64,000 bases of DNA from Streptomyces sp. GESEQ-4 (GTDB lineage Bacteria; Actinomycetota; Actinomycetes; Streptomycetales; Streptomycetaceae): assembly GCF_017948455.1 (NCBI RefSeq), contig NZ_JAFFSU010000002.1, positions 62,001 to 126,000 on the forward strand, given 5' to 3'. Below are positions 1 through 7,994 of this stretch, piece by piece; position 1 is the stretch's first letter; each line of letters begins with the position of its first letter. The notes beneath the pieces were generated by a model. It was not told the DNA's origin and did no database searches. It was given only the letters and a program-made list of their open reading frames with translations. The position numbers and the translations under genes were made by a program.

Positions 1-148
1 GGCCGAAGAGCTCGTACAGGTGCAGGTCGGAGCCGCAGATGCCCGACGACGTGACCCTCACGATGATGTCGTCGGGCTTCTCGATCCGCGGGTCGGGAAC
101 GGTCTCCACCCGCACGTCCCGTTTGCCCTGCCAGGTCAGTGCGCGCAT
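1..148 (-). CDS. Zinc-dependent alcohol dehydrogenase, N-terminal part (cut by window edge)
   Basis: Reading leftward from the ATG at 148 gives 49 residues that run off the window. They begin [20 protein letters not shown] and reach [10 protein letters not shown]. In medium-chain zinc dehydrogenases this is the GroES-like N-terminus, and the Cys of CGSD-H is the first catalytic zinc ligand. The opening resembles glutathione-independent formaldehyde dehydrogenase-like members, which oxidise small alcohols or aldehydes with NAD. An AAGGAG ribosome site lies just upstream and fixes the start. Substrate cannot be judged from this fragment. Confidence 0.85.
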   Translation of the reverse strand, partial: MRALTWQGKRDVRVETVPDPRIEKPDDIIVRVTSSGICGSDLHLYELFG

Positions 149-270
149 GGTGTGGCTCCTTCCGGATCGTGGTCGGCTGCCCGTAGGCCGAGTCCCCGTC
201 CCCTCGTTCGCGACACCTCGCCCGGCTGCACGTACCGCGCCGCGCGTTTATGGGCCTGCCGTGAGGGCAC

Positions 271-1721
271 GCGGCCGAACTCGCCCAGGTCGGCGTCCCG
301 ACGACGCTCGTGGAGCGCCGCCACACCGAGTCCCCTCTCACCCGGGCGTTCGCTGTCCACGCTCGCACCCTGGAAGTCCTCGACGCGAGGGGGACGGCCG
401 ACGAACTGGTCGCCGGGGGCGCCCGATCGACAGGGTCCGGGTGTTCGGCGCGGCCGAACTGGACCTGGCGCGGTCGCCCACCCGGTTTCCGTTCGTCCTG
501 GTGACTCCGCAGTACGAGACCGAGCGTGTGCTCCGGGAGCGGGCCGAGGCGGTGGGCGCGGAGATCCGGCCGGGGACGGAGCTGGTCTCACTGCGGCAGG
601 ACGCCGACGGGGTCGAGGCCGAACTGTGCGGGCGGGACGGGACGGTGCGCACCGAGCGGACCTCGTACCTGGTCGGTGCCGATGGCGTGCACAGCACGGT
701 GCGTCGCGCGGTGGGGCTGCCGTTCGTGGGCCGTTCCTCGGTGATGAGTTCGGTGGTTCTGGCCGACGTGCGGCTCGCCGAGCCCCCGGCTGACGTCCTC
801 ACAGGCAACGGCACCGGGGACGGCTTCGCCTTCGTCGTGCCCTTCGGCGACGGCTGGTACCGGGTCATCACCTGGTACCGGCACCGCCGGCTGCCCGACG
901 ACGCGCCCGTCACGCTGGAAGAGGTGCGCGAGGACACCCGCCGCGTGCTCGGCACCGACTACGGCATGCACGACGCCCGCTGGCTGTCGCGGTTCCACAA
1001 CGACGAGCGTCAGACCTCGCACTACCGGCAGGGCCGGGTGCTGCTGGCCGGCGACGCGGCCCACACCCATTCGCCTGCCGGCGGGCAGGGTATGAACACC
1101 GGGCTGCAGGATGCCTTCAACCTCGGCTGGAAACTGGCCGCGACCGTGCAGGGCCGCGCGGACGACGCCCTGTTGGACAGCTACGAAGCCGAGCGCCATC
1201 CCGTCGGGCAGCGGGTGGTGCGTATGACCGGGGCGCTCATCCGGCTCGTCGTCCTGCGCCCGCCACCTCTGCCGGCCGTGCGCGGGCTCGCCGGCCGGAC
1301 CGTCCTGCGTGTCGGGCCGGTCGCCGACAAGGTGGCGGGGGCGCTGTCGGGGATCGCGATCCGCTATCCGGCCGGGCCGGGCGGTCATCCGTCGGTGGGA
1401 GCCCGGGCGCCCGACCTGCCGCTGTCCGGTGAGTCAGGGGCGAGCAGGCTGTACGAGGCGCTGCGGACGGGGAGATTCGTCCTGCTGACGGCGGACCCGT
1501 CCGAGGCGGCCACGCTCGACGGGCGGATGGCGGACGCGGTCGACGTCCACGCTGTGGCGGACCGCCGCGCCACCGCCGTACCGCCGCTGATCCTCGTACG
1601 CCCGGACGGCCATGTCGCCTGGGCCACCGACGAAGCCGACCGCGGGCACCGCCGGCGCGAACTGACCGCCGCGCTGGATCAGTGGTGCACAGACAGCGCC
1701 GGACCGGTAGGCGACGCGTGA
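271..1721 (+). pseudogene. FAD-dependent aromatic hydroxylase, 5'-truncated and frameshifted
   Basis: From about 420 to 1721 one frame encodes a class A flavoprotein monooxygenase of the PheA/RdmE type. It has the second FAD motif GDAAHTHSPAGGQGMNTGLQDA and a C-terminal thioredoxin-like domain ending in PPLILVRPDGHVAWA. The preceding part (ELAQVGVPTTLVERR, then LTRAFAVHARTLEVLDARG, about 271-417) is in another frame. The shift lies in a run of five G at 415-419, where one more G would restore the frame. An in-frame TGA lies at 262-264, and no GxGxxG Rossmann start is found upstream, so the FAD-binding N-terminus is missing. Probably a dead gene. The G-run shift alone could be a sequencing error, but the missing N-terminus could not. 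Confidence 0.8.
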
Positions 1722-1785
1722 GTGACATGTGCCGTGAGACTCCGGGGTACCCGACCGGCAGTGACACATCGGCAGGTGACCTGGT

Positions 1786-2811
1786 GTGCGTCTCTACCAC
1801 AGTCGGCCAACCGAGCCCGGATATCGCCGTCGACGCCATGGCCGTGGCTTCCGTTACCTCGACGTCGAGGGACAAGTGCTGCGTGACCCGCGGGAGTTGG
1901 ACCGTATCCGGGCGCTGGTCATTCCGCCGGCCTGGCAGGACGTATGGATCTGCCGCAGGGGCAACGGACATCTGCAGGCTGTGGGTACGGACGCCGCCGG
2001 GCGTCGCCAGTACCTGTACCACACGCAGTTCCGCGCCGAGCAGGACCAGGCCAAGCACGGGCACGTGCTGGATGTCGCCGAGGCGCTCCCGGCCCTACGG
2101 GCCGTTGTCGAGGGGCACTTGAGCGACCGGGGGCTGACGCGCCGACGAGTCCTCGCCACCGCAGTGCGCCTGCTCGACCTCGGGCTCTTCCGTATCGGCA
2201 GCGATCGGTACGCCGAAATGAACGACAGTTACGGGCTTACGACGCTGCTGCGGGAGCACGCTCGCTGCCGGGCCGGCGCGGTCCTGTTCACCTATCCCGG
2301 CAAGGCAGGTCAAGAACTCGCCCACACCGTCACCGAGCCCGCCGCCTGCCGCAGTCTGAGGGCGCTGCTGCGGCGCAGGAACGGCGGTGACCGGCTGCTG
2401 GCCTACTGGGAGCGGGGTGCCTGGCACGACGTGAGCGGCGACGAGGTCAACGCGTACCTCAAGGAGATGTCCGGCCTGGACATCTCCGCCAAGGACTTCC
2501 GTACCTGGCACGCCACCGTCATGGCGGCGGTGGCGCTGGCTGTCTCACAGCCCGTCGCACGCAGCGAGACCGCACGACGCCGTGCCATCGCCCGCGCGGT
2601 GCGCGAAGTGTCCCGGTATCTCGGCAACACGCCTGCGGTCTGCCGGGCTTCCTACATCAATCCACGGGTGATCGAGCTCTACGAAGAGGGGGTGACGATC
2701 GCCGACGCGCTGCCCCACCTGGGTGAGGAGGCCGCGGACGGCATCCCTGCCACCCACGGCCTCCCTGAACGAGCCGTCGTGCGCATGCTCCGCAACGGGG
2801 AGCGCCTCTGA
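1786..2811 (+). CDS. DNA topoisomerase IB (eukaryotic/viral type)
   Basis: A 341-residue protein of the bacterial/poxviral topoisomerase I family, which relaxes supercoils by a 3'-phosphotyrosyl nick. The N-terminal beta domain contains IPPAWQDVWICRRGNGHLQAVGTDAAGRRQYLYH. The catalytic domain follows, with LLDLGLFRIGSDRYA, then DISAKDFRTWHATV (Arg/His of the active site), and SYINPRVIELY, where Tyr at about residue 290 is the expected nucleophile. Length is normal for bacterial members. The GTG start is preceded by AGGTGA at six bases, and a TGA just upstream excludes an earlier start. No linked gene suggests a special role. Confidence 0.92.
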   Translation: MRLYHSRPTEPGYRRRRHGRGFRYLDVEGQVLRDPRELDRIRALVIPPAWQDVWICRRGNGHLQAVGTDAAGRRQYLYHTQFRAEQDQAKHGHVLDVAEALPALRAVVEGHLSDRGLTRRRVLATAVRLLDLGLFRIGSDRYAEMNDSYGLTTLLREHARCRAGAVLFTYPGKAGQELAHTVTEPAACRSLRALLRRRNGGDRLLAYWERGAWHDVSGDEVNAYLKEMSGLDISAKDFRTWHATVMAAVALAVSQPVARSETARRRAIARAVREVSRYLGNTPAVCRASYINPRVIELYEEGVTIADALPHLGEEAADGIPATHGLPERAVVRMLRNGERL

Positions 2812-3151
2812 ACGACCGACTGATCCGTACCGATGTGACTGTGGCTCAGTCCTCGCCCCGTACGACGTTCCAGTCGTCCCCGCGCCGCAGCTGACCCGCG
2901 TCGCCGTCGATCGTCGCGCGCATACAGGTCCGTATGCTCTGCCCACGTACGCGGCGTGCCCTCGCCCAGCCTGTCTCGGGTCGACGGACGGCGGGGGTCG
3001 TCTTCCTGGCTTCCACAGTCACGGCGGTTCATCTTCTTTCTGCGTCCGGCCCGTCGCGGTCCGGTTCGTTCCTTCGCCCCGTAGGGCTCACTCATGCTGA
3101 GCGACCGAGTTTCCATTCGGAGCTCGGGGAAACGTTGGTCAAGACCAACGC
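2812..3151. other. Intergenic stretch with an 18-bp perfect dyad
   Basis: No convincing gene is seen between the topoisomerase stop and the decayed gene at 3152-3637. A perfect dyad (CGTTGGTC-AA-GACCAACG) lies at 3133-3150. Its two-base centre is too tight for an RNA hairpin loop, so it looks like a protein-binding site. No intact promoter or target gene next to it is obvious. The rest shows no feature I can name. Confidence 0.4.
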
Positions 3152-3637
3152 TCAATGGAGCGGCGGCTGGTGGGGCCGGCGGCTTGAGGTACACCGTCGG
3201 CGAGAGCTTGGAGGAGTCCGTCCGCGCAGTCCGGCATGGCACCCCGCCGGAACCTGGCACCGATCTCCTGGACCACTTCCGCCACCCGGGCATGCCGCCG
3301 GCGCGCGCCGTACTCGTGCCGGCCGTGGGTGAGGATCACCCCGACGACGGGTCGGATGGTCCTCGATCTGCGGCCCGTGCAGGGGACCGCAGACGAACAC
3401 CAGGTGGGAGTAGTCCTCGGGGCGAGCCTGCGCCAGATGCGGTCCGGCGGGTCGGAAGCCGGGACTCCAGCCGACGTCGTGGTCCAGCCCCGCCCGTTCG
3501 AGCAGTTCCCGCACCCGGTGCAGCGCCAGCACGTCCCCGGCGGTCGCCTCCCCGTCCGGGAAGCCGACGCCGACCGGGCCGGCAATCACCGTGACCTGTC
3601 GGACGGCATGGGTACCCGGTGTCGCACGGACGCGCAC
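3152..3637 (-). pseudogene. Decayed polysaccharide pyruvyltransferase-like gene
   Basis: Leftward from a GTG at 3637 the frame reads QVTVIAGPVGVGFPDGEATA, continues with a helix-rich segment, and reaches YSHLVFVCGPLHGPQIE. This looks like the N-terminus of an actinobacterial pyruvyltransferase-like family, judged from memory. At about 3350-3370 the reading jumps to another frame (VVGVILTHGRHEYGARRRH) and peters out in LADGVPQAAGP, like a worn C-terminus. A central block of roughly 100 or more residues is missing compared with what I expect for the family. I read it as a deleted and frameshifted remnant. The family name is tentative, but the broken frame is plain. Confidence 0.5.
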
Positions 3638-3683
3638 GGCGCCGAGAGGCCCGGCGCGGCAGACGACCGCCAAGGAGGAAGAG

Positions 3684-4160
3684 ATGAGCACGGTCAAGGA
3701 AACGGTGGATGTCGAGGTCCCCGTGCACACGGCCTACAACCAGTGGACGCAGTTCGAGGACTTCCCGAACTTCATGGAGGGCGTCGAGGAGGTCACGCAG
3801 CTCGACGACCGGCACAACCACTGGACCACCAAGATCGGCGGGGTCCGGCGCGAGTTCGACACCGAGATCGTCGACCAGATGCCGGACGACAGGATCACCT
3901 GGAGGTCCATCGGCGGCGACGCCGAGCAGCGGGGATCCGTCCGCTTCCAGCGCCTGGACGACATGCACACCCGGGTGGAACTGACGATGGACGTCGAGCC
4001 CACCGGTGCCGTCGAGAAGGGCGGGGACATGCTCGGCGTCATCGATCGCCGGGTGAAGGGGGACCTCCGCCGCTTCAAGGACTACATCGAGCACCGCGGC
4101 GGCGAAAGCGGTGCCTGGCGCGGACGGATCCGGCCCGGAGAACCGAACGCTCCCCTCTGA
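3684..4160 (+). CDS. SRPBCC / COQ10-START family protein
   Basis: A 158-residue protein of the polyketide cyclase/COQ10 START superfamily, which forms a helix-grip pocket for hydrophobic ligands. Typical sequence: VKETVDVEVPVHTAYNQWTQ, then FEDFPNFMEGVEEVTQLDD, and a final amphipathic helix ending LRRFKDYIEHR. In streptomycetes such stand-alone proteins are common and mostly uncharacterised. AAGGAGGAA lies four bases before the ATG. It is monocistronic, between a decayed gene and a strong terminator at 4191-4231. The ligand is unknown. Confidence 0.88.
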   Translation: MSTVKETVDVEVPVHTAYNQWTQFEDFPNFMEGVEEVTQLDDRHNHWTTKIGGVRREFDTEIVDQMPDDRITWRSIGGDAEQRGSVRFQRLDDMHTRVELTMDVEPTGAVEKGGDMLGVIDRRVKGDLRRFKDYIEHRGGESGAWRGRIRPGEPNAPL

Positions 4161-4190
4161 TCACGAGACACCGCGCTCACCGGTACCCGG

Positions 4191-4231
4191 TCGGCCCGCA
4201 CGCGGACACAAGCTGTCGGCGTGCGGGCCGA
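4191..4231. terminator. Strong bidirectional hairpin between convergent genes
   Basis: Thirteen-base perfect arms (4191-4203 with 4219-4231, CGGCCCGCACGC with its complement) enclose a further GACA/TGTC pairing and a five-base loop. It lies 30 bases after the SRPBCC stop and 30 bases after the stop of the leftward regulator, so it can end transcription from both sides. There is no U-tract, as is usual in streptomycetes. Confidence 0.8.
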
Positions 4232-4261
4232 TGCTGTCGGCCGGCCGATCCGGTCGCGGGA

Positions 4262-4588
4262 TCACGTCACCGTCTGGTCGCTGCGGCTGCGGTCGTGCTG
4301 CTGGAGGAAGACGAGCAGATCGGCGACGGTGAGTCCGGTTTCCGCCGGGTGACGCAGGACGGTGTCCGCCTGGATGCGGTAGGTGTTGGTTCTGCCCTGC
4401 CGGGTGTGGGTGAGATAACCGCCGCCCTCCAGGTCGGCGATGATCTTCTGCACAGCCCTTTCGGTGAGCCGGCAGCGTGCGGCGATGTCCCGGATGCGGG
4501 TGGCGTGATCGCTGGCGATGGCGGCCAGGACGCGTGCGTGATTGGTGAGGAACGTCCAGCCGGTGTGCGGCTCAGGGGCTTCAGCCAT
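4262..4588 (-). CDS. Winged-helix transcriptional regulator
   Basis: A 108-residue protein made almost entirely of a MarR/ArsR-like winged helix: ARVLAAIASDHATRIRDIAARCRL, recognition helix TERAVQKIIADLEGGG, wing YLTHTRQGRTNTYRI, and a short C-terminal helix. A TAATCT box lies seven bases before the ATG, with GGAGGG between them, so a near-leaderless transcript is possible. It is divergent from the STAS-ANTAR gene and shares about 125 bases with it, so it may regulate that gene or itself. No ligand domain is present. Confidence 0.85.
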   Translation of the reverse strand: MAEAPEPHTGWTFLTNHARVLAAIASDHATRIRDIAARCRLTERAVQKIIADLEGGGYLTHTRQGRTNTYRIQADTVLRHPAETGLTVADLLVFLQQHDRSRSDQTVT

Positions 4589-4713
4589 ACCCTCCAGATT
4601 AGGACATGGCTTTCATGCGTTCAAAAACCTGAAAGAGATTTCCGGTATCCCTTGACGTGTAACGGTCTGCGGGGGAGCCTGAATTGGAGCCACTGTCCTC
4701 GCTGGAGGCCGCC

Positions 4714-5418
4714 ATGCAGCAGCTACAGATCCCGCATCGCTCCGTCGCAGCGGACGAGGCGGTAGCCGGCACTCCGGTCAACCCGGAGGAGGCCGTGCCG
4801 TACGAACCGGCGATCCACACGCTGGTGCAGGACGGCACCGTGATCGTCAAGGTCTGCGGTGAGTTGGACATCGACAGCGAGGAACTGCTGCGGAGTGTGC
4901 TGGAGGACTCCGTCAGCCGGTGCGCACGCCGTGTGGAGCTGGACCTGAGTGGTGTCACGTTCTGCGACTGCTCGGCGCTGAACCTCCTGCTGGCCGCGCG
5001 GCGGAGTGCCGAGCGGCACGGCAAACTCGTCACCATGCGGGCGTCCAGTCCCGCCGTGCACAGGCTCCTGGTCAAGACGGACACGTGGCCGCTGTTCGCG
5101 GGCACCCAGCCGATGGAGGACGCTCTGAGCGAGGGTCAGGAAGACCTGCGGAACGAGGTCGCTCAACTGCGCCGCGCCATGCGGACGCGCCCGGTCATAG
5201 ACCAGGCCACGGGGATTCTGATGGCCACGTTCTCGCTGAGCGCCGAGGATGCGTGGGCCGTACTGGTCGCTACCTCCCAGAACACGAACACCAAACTCCA
5301 TCAGATAGCCGAGGAACTCCTGACGGCCATCCATGGTGAACCGCTGCCCGACACGCTGCAAACGCACTTGGCCGCGGCGGTGAACGGACTTCGCGACCCA
5401 ACGGCAACGTCCGGCTAG
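4714..5418 (+). CDS. STAS-ANTAR fusion protein (anti-sigma antagonist domain plus RNA-binding domain)
   Basis: Two domains are clear. Residues about 33-125 are a STAS domain (VIVKVCGELDIDSEELLRS, then VELDLSGVTFCDCSALNLLL) with Ser87 at the position phosphorylated in SpoIIAA-type antagonists. Residues about 140-210 form a coiled coil and an ANTAR domain (RPVIDQATGILMATFSLSAE, ending NTKLHQIAEELL), which in other proteins binds paired hairpins in mRNA leaders. I chose the ATG at 4714, with GGAGG five bases ahead. A TTG at 4684 with its own GGGAG is an alternative that adds ten residues. The likely role is to couple a Ser kinase/phosphatase switch to antitermination. The stop shares the bases CTAG with the convergent neighbour. 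Confidence 0.88.
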   Translation: MQQLQIPHRSVAADEAVAGTPVNPEEAVPYEPAIHTLVQDGTVIVKVCGELDIDSEELLRSVLEDSVSRCARRVELDLSGVTFCDCSALNLLLAARRSAERHGKLVTMRASSPAVHRLLVKTDTWPLFAGTQPMEDALSEGQEDLRNEVAQLRRAMRTRPVIDQATGILMATFSLSAEDAWAVLVATSQNTNTKLHQIAEELLTAIHGEPLPDTLQTHLAAAVNGLRDPTATSG

Positions 5419-6017
5419 CCGGGCGCACCGAGCGGACGGGCGGCCAGCGCCTGGGCGACGCCGTTGAGGTTGTCGGCCATGGCACGGCCGGTGCGGTGGG
5501 CCCACTCGTGGCCGCGCTGCTCGTCCAGGTAGTCGGGGCCCGGGCCGGGGCCGAGGTGCCAGTAGGTCCACGCCTGGCCGGGAACGGTGTATCCGATGTC
5601 CGCGAGGGCACCGGAGATCTCGCTGATCACGTGGTGGGCCCCGTCCTCGTTCCCGGTGACGACCACGCCGCACACCCGGTTGTAGGCGACCGGACGGCCC
5701 TCGTCGTCCGTCTCGGTCATCATCGCGTCCATCCGTTCGAGCACACGCTGGGCAACTGAGGAAGGGCGTCCCAGCCAGGTGGGCGAGGCGATGATCAGGA
5801 TGTCCGAGTGCAAAAGCTTGTCGTGCACTCGTGGCCACTCGTCGCCGTCGCCCGCGTCCGTGACGACACCGGGAGCAATGTTCAGATCGACGGCCCGGAC
5901 GACCTCCACGTCCACCTTCTCCTCGGTGAGCCGCTCTCCCACCACGGCTGCCAGGGCCTCGGTGTTGGAGGGCTCGGGAGACGGCTTGAGCGTGCAGTTG
6001 ATGATCAGTGCCTTCAC
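5415..6017 (-). CDS. Flavodoxin-family NAD(P)H-dependent FMN reductase
   Basis: A 200-residue flavodoxin-fold protein. The start MKALIINCTLKPSPEPSNTE is the phosphate-binding loop of the NADPH-dependent FMN reductase family. SDILIIASPTWLGRPSSVAQ and VCGVVVTGNEDGAHHVISEI are the second and third flavin-contacting loops. It probably reduces FMN or quinone-like substrates with NAD(P)H. It converges on the STAS-ANTAR gene with a four-base overlap of stop codons. No partner enzyme is adjacent. Confidence 0.88.
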   Translation of the reverse strand: MKALIINCTLKPSPEPSNTEALAAVVGERLTEEKVDVEVVRAVDLNIAPGVVTDAGDGDEWPRVHDKLLHSDILIIASPTWLGRPSSVAQRVLERMDAMMTETDDEGRPVAYNRVCGVVVTGNEDGAHHVISEISGALADIGYTVPGQAWTYWHLGPGPGPDYLDEQRGHEWAHRTGRAMADNLNGVAQALAARPLGAPG

Positions 6018-6132
6018 GGTTTGTCCGCCCTCGGAGAAGTAGGCGTGCCCGCCAGGTCAGCGGGCCGACGGCTTTCCCGAGTACCCAACGGCCTCCGTCA
6101 TAACGGCCACGGCAGTCGTGTCCGCACCCTGC

Positions 6133-6528
6133 TCATCCGAGGCTCGGGCCGCCGCGCACAAAGAGGCAGAAGGGATGGCCCACCGGGTCGTACAGAACGC
6201 GTACATCGTCCTGGGGTTGGAAGTCCGCGACTGTCGCGCCCAGGTCAAGGGCCCGCTCGACAGCTGACGGCAGATCGTTCACCTCGATGTCGAGATGCAT
6301 CATCATCTGCTGCCCGGATCGGTTGAAAGGCCACTGCGGGCGCGTGAACAGCGGCTCGGTCTGGAACGACAGTCCGACAGAGCCGTCGGCCGGTGCGATC
6401 TCCACCCAGCCCGGCTCCTCCTTCTGCACCGGCCATCCGAGAAGGCTCTGGTAGAACCGCGCGAGCTCATGGGCCTCCGGCGCATCGAGGGTGGTCGCTG
6501 CCAACGTGAAACGCGGTTGCGGCTTCAT
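6133..6528 (-). CDS. VOC (glyoxalase/bleomycin-resistance) family protein
   Basis: A 131-residue protein of two beta-alpha-beta-beta-beta repeats. It opens FTLAATTLDAPEAHELARFY and SLLGWPVQKEEPGWVEI, has the repeat-two metal-ligand region MMMHLDIEVNDLPSAVERAL, and ends DDVRVLYDPVGHPFCLFV. This is the glyoxalase-like fold widespread in actinomycetes. The substrate is unknown. AAGGAGG lies about eleven bases before the ATG. A nearer ATG at ten bases is out of frame. Confidence 0.88.
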   Translation of the reverse strand: MKPQPRFTLAATTLDAPEAHELARFYQSLLGWPVQKEEPGWVEIAPADGSVGLSFQTEPLFTRPQWPFNRSGQQMMMHLDIEVNDLPSAVERALDLGATVADFQPQDDVRVLYDPVGHPFCLFVRGGPSLG

Positions 6529-6587
6529 GCGGTGCCATGCCTCCTTCGGTCGCCTAAGTGTCCTTACCCGCGATCACCCTCGGTTAC

Positions 6588-6635
6588 TATGCTCGCTTCA
6601 TGCCGGAGGCCGGCTGCCGTGAAGTGCAAGGCTGA
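6588..6635 (+). promoter_or_regulatory. Leaderless -10 box and 11-codon upstream ORF before the HipA-like gene
   Basis: TATGCT at 6588-6593 is followed by six bases and then ATG at 6600, the usual geometry of a leaderless start. That ATG opens only eleven codons (MPEAGCREVQG) before TGA at 6633-6635, eight bases upstream of the kinase gene's ATG. The small frame may couple translation onto the kinase gene. Prediction from spacing only. Confidence 0.35.
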
Positions 6636-6643
6636 AGAGACGG

Positions 6644-7435
6644 ATGGCCCGGGACATGCTGAAAGAGGTCACCGCGACCCGCTACATCACGCCCCTGCGT
6701 GAGGGCGGCTCGCTGCCGGGGCTCGTCGAGGGCGACGACTTCGGGACCTACGTCATGAAGTTCACGGGCGCGGGCCAGGGCCGCAAGACGCTCGTCGCCG
6801 AGGTGGTGTGCGGTGAACTCGCCCGCCGGCTGGGCTTCCGAGTGCCCCGGCTCGTGACGATCGACCTCGACCCGGTCCTCGGGCTCGGCGAACCCGACCA
6901 GCAGGTGCAGGAGTTGCTCAGGTCCAGCGGCGGCACCAACCTCGGCATGGACTTCCTGTCCGGCGCCCTCGGCTTCGACCCGCTCGCCTTCGAGGTGACC
7001 CCCGAGGAGGCCGGGCGGATCGTCTGGTTCGACGCGCTGGTGGGCAACGTCGACCGGTCCTGGCGCAACCCCAACCTGCTGATGTGGCACGGCGACCTGT
7101 GGCTCATCGACCACGGCGCCACGATGATCTGGCACCACAACTGGCCCGGCGCCGAGACCTCCGCGGCCCGCCCGTACGACGCCTCGGACCACGCGCTGGC
7201 CCGCTTCGCCCCCGATGTCGCCTCCGCCGCCGCCGACTTGGCTCCGCGCGTCACCGAGGACCTGCTCGGCGAGGTCGTCGCCGAGATCCCGGACGCCTGG
7301 CTGGCCGGTGAACCCGGCTTCGACACCCCCGACGATCTCCGGCGGGCCTATGCGCGCCCGCTGCTCGCTCGCGCCGCCGTCGTCCACGAGCGCGTCACCG
7401 GGATCCGCGTCACCGGAATCGAGGAGGGCAAGTGA
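6644..7435 (+). CDS. HipA-like kinase family protein
   Basis: A 263-residue short HipA-like protein (HipA_2 type). The N-terminal lobe has FGTYVMKFTGAGQGRKTLVA with the expected nucleotide-binding Lys. The catalytic loop is DALVGNVDRSWRNPNLLMWH (Asp and Asn of the HipA loop), and the metal site is LWLIDHGATMIWHH. Relatives of HipA phosphorylate tRNA synthetases, but this short family has no settled substrate. Its stop overlaps the start of the DUF3037 gene (GTGA), a pairing I know as conserved in actinomycetes. The ribosome site before the ATG is weak (GAAGAGA). No HipB-type DNA-binding partner is present. Confidence 0.8.
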   Translation: MARDMLKEVTATRYITPLREGGSLPGLVEGDDFGTYVMKFTGAGQGRKTLVAEVVCGELARRLGFRVPRLVTIDLDPVLGLGEPDQQVQELLRSSGGTNLGMDFLSGALGFDPLAFEVTPEEAGRIVWFDALVGNVDRSWRNPNLLMWHGDLWLIDHGATMIWHHNWPGAETSAARPYDASDHALARFAPDVASAAADLAPRVTEDLLGEVVAEIPDAWLAGEPGFDTPDDLRRAYARPLLARAAVVHERVTGIRVTGIEEGK

Positions 7436-7881
7436 GCGAGCGCCACATCCACATGGCCGGCCATGTGGTCGAACGCCACATCATCCGGGGCGGCGAGCAG
7501 AACGACCGGGATGTCTTCGAGTACGCCCTCCTGCGGGTCGTACCCCGCATCGAGCGCGGCGAGTTCGTCAACGGGGGCGTGCTGGTGTACTGCCGGGCCC
7601 AGGGCTACGTCGGCGCCCGCACCCATCTCGACGAGGCGCGGCTGCTCGCCCTCGACCCGGGCGCGGACGTGGCCGGCATTCGGGCCGCCCTCGGGGCCGT
7701 CGAGAGGGTCTGCCTCGGCGGCGAGGCCGCGGGGCAGGCCGGGGGCGATGACGCCGGGCGGCGCTTTCGCTGGCTGATCGCGCCCCGCTCCACGGTCGTC
7801 CAGCCGGGGCCCGTGCACACCGGACTCACGTCCGATCCGGCGGCCGAGGCGCAGCGGTTGCTCGATCTGTTGGTGAAGTGA
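7432..7881 (+). CDS. DUF3037 family protein
   Basis: A 149-residue protein. Its core, NDRDVFEYALLRVVPRIERG, then EFVNGGVLVYCRAQGYVGAR, and the C-terminal RFRWLIAPRSTVVQPGPVHT followed by GLTSDPAAE, matches DUF3037. The GTG start overlaps the kinase stop by four bases, so the pair is translated together. DUF3037 proteins habitually sit beside short HipA-like kinases, which suggests partner, substrate or regulator, but no biochemical function is known to me. Confidence 0.85.
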   Translation: MSERHIHMAGHVVERHIIRGGEQNDRDVFEYALLRVVPRIERGEFVNGGVLVYCRAQGYVGARTHLDEARLLALDPGADVAGIRAALGAVERVCLGGEAAGQAGGDDAGRRFRWLIAPRSTVVQPGPVHTGLTSDPAAEAQRLLDLLVK

Positions 7882-7917
7882 CCGACCGGGTAATGGATCA
7901 CATGCGCGCGGTTGCCG

Positions 7918-7977
7918 TTGACACCGCGTGCCAGGGCTTCTAGCGTCACGTCATCGAAGGTACTAAGCGGTCGCTCA
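7918..7977 (+). promoter_or_regulatory. Housekeeping-type promoter plus TetR-like operator of the SDR pair
   Basis: TTGACA at 7918-7923, 17 bases, then TAGCGT at 7941-7946 is a near-ideal vegetative promoter. About 11 bases past the expected start point lies the dyad TAAGCG-GT-CGCTCA (7964-7977, one mismatch), resembling operators of TetR-type repressors of acyl-CoA metabolism. The SD (GAGGAGA) of the FabG-like gene follows almost at once, so a bound repressor would block early transcription. No TetR gene lies next to it. Confidence 0.65.
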
Positions 7978-7994
7978 CCCGAGGAGAGTCATCC

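Noticed and set aside
2846..2923. 25-codon minus-strand frame after the topoisomerase
   Set aside because: Too short, with no recognisable domain and no ribosome site.
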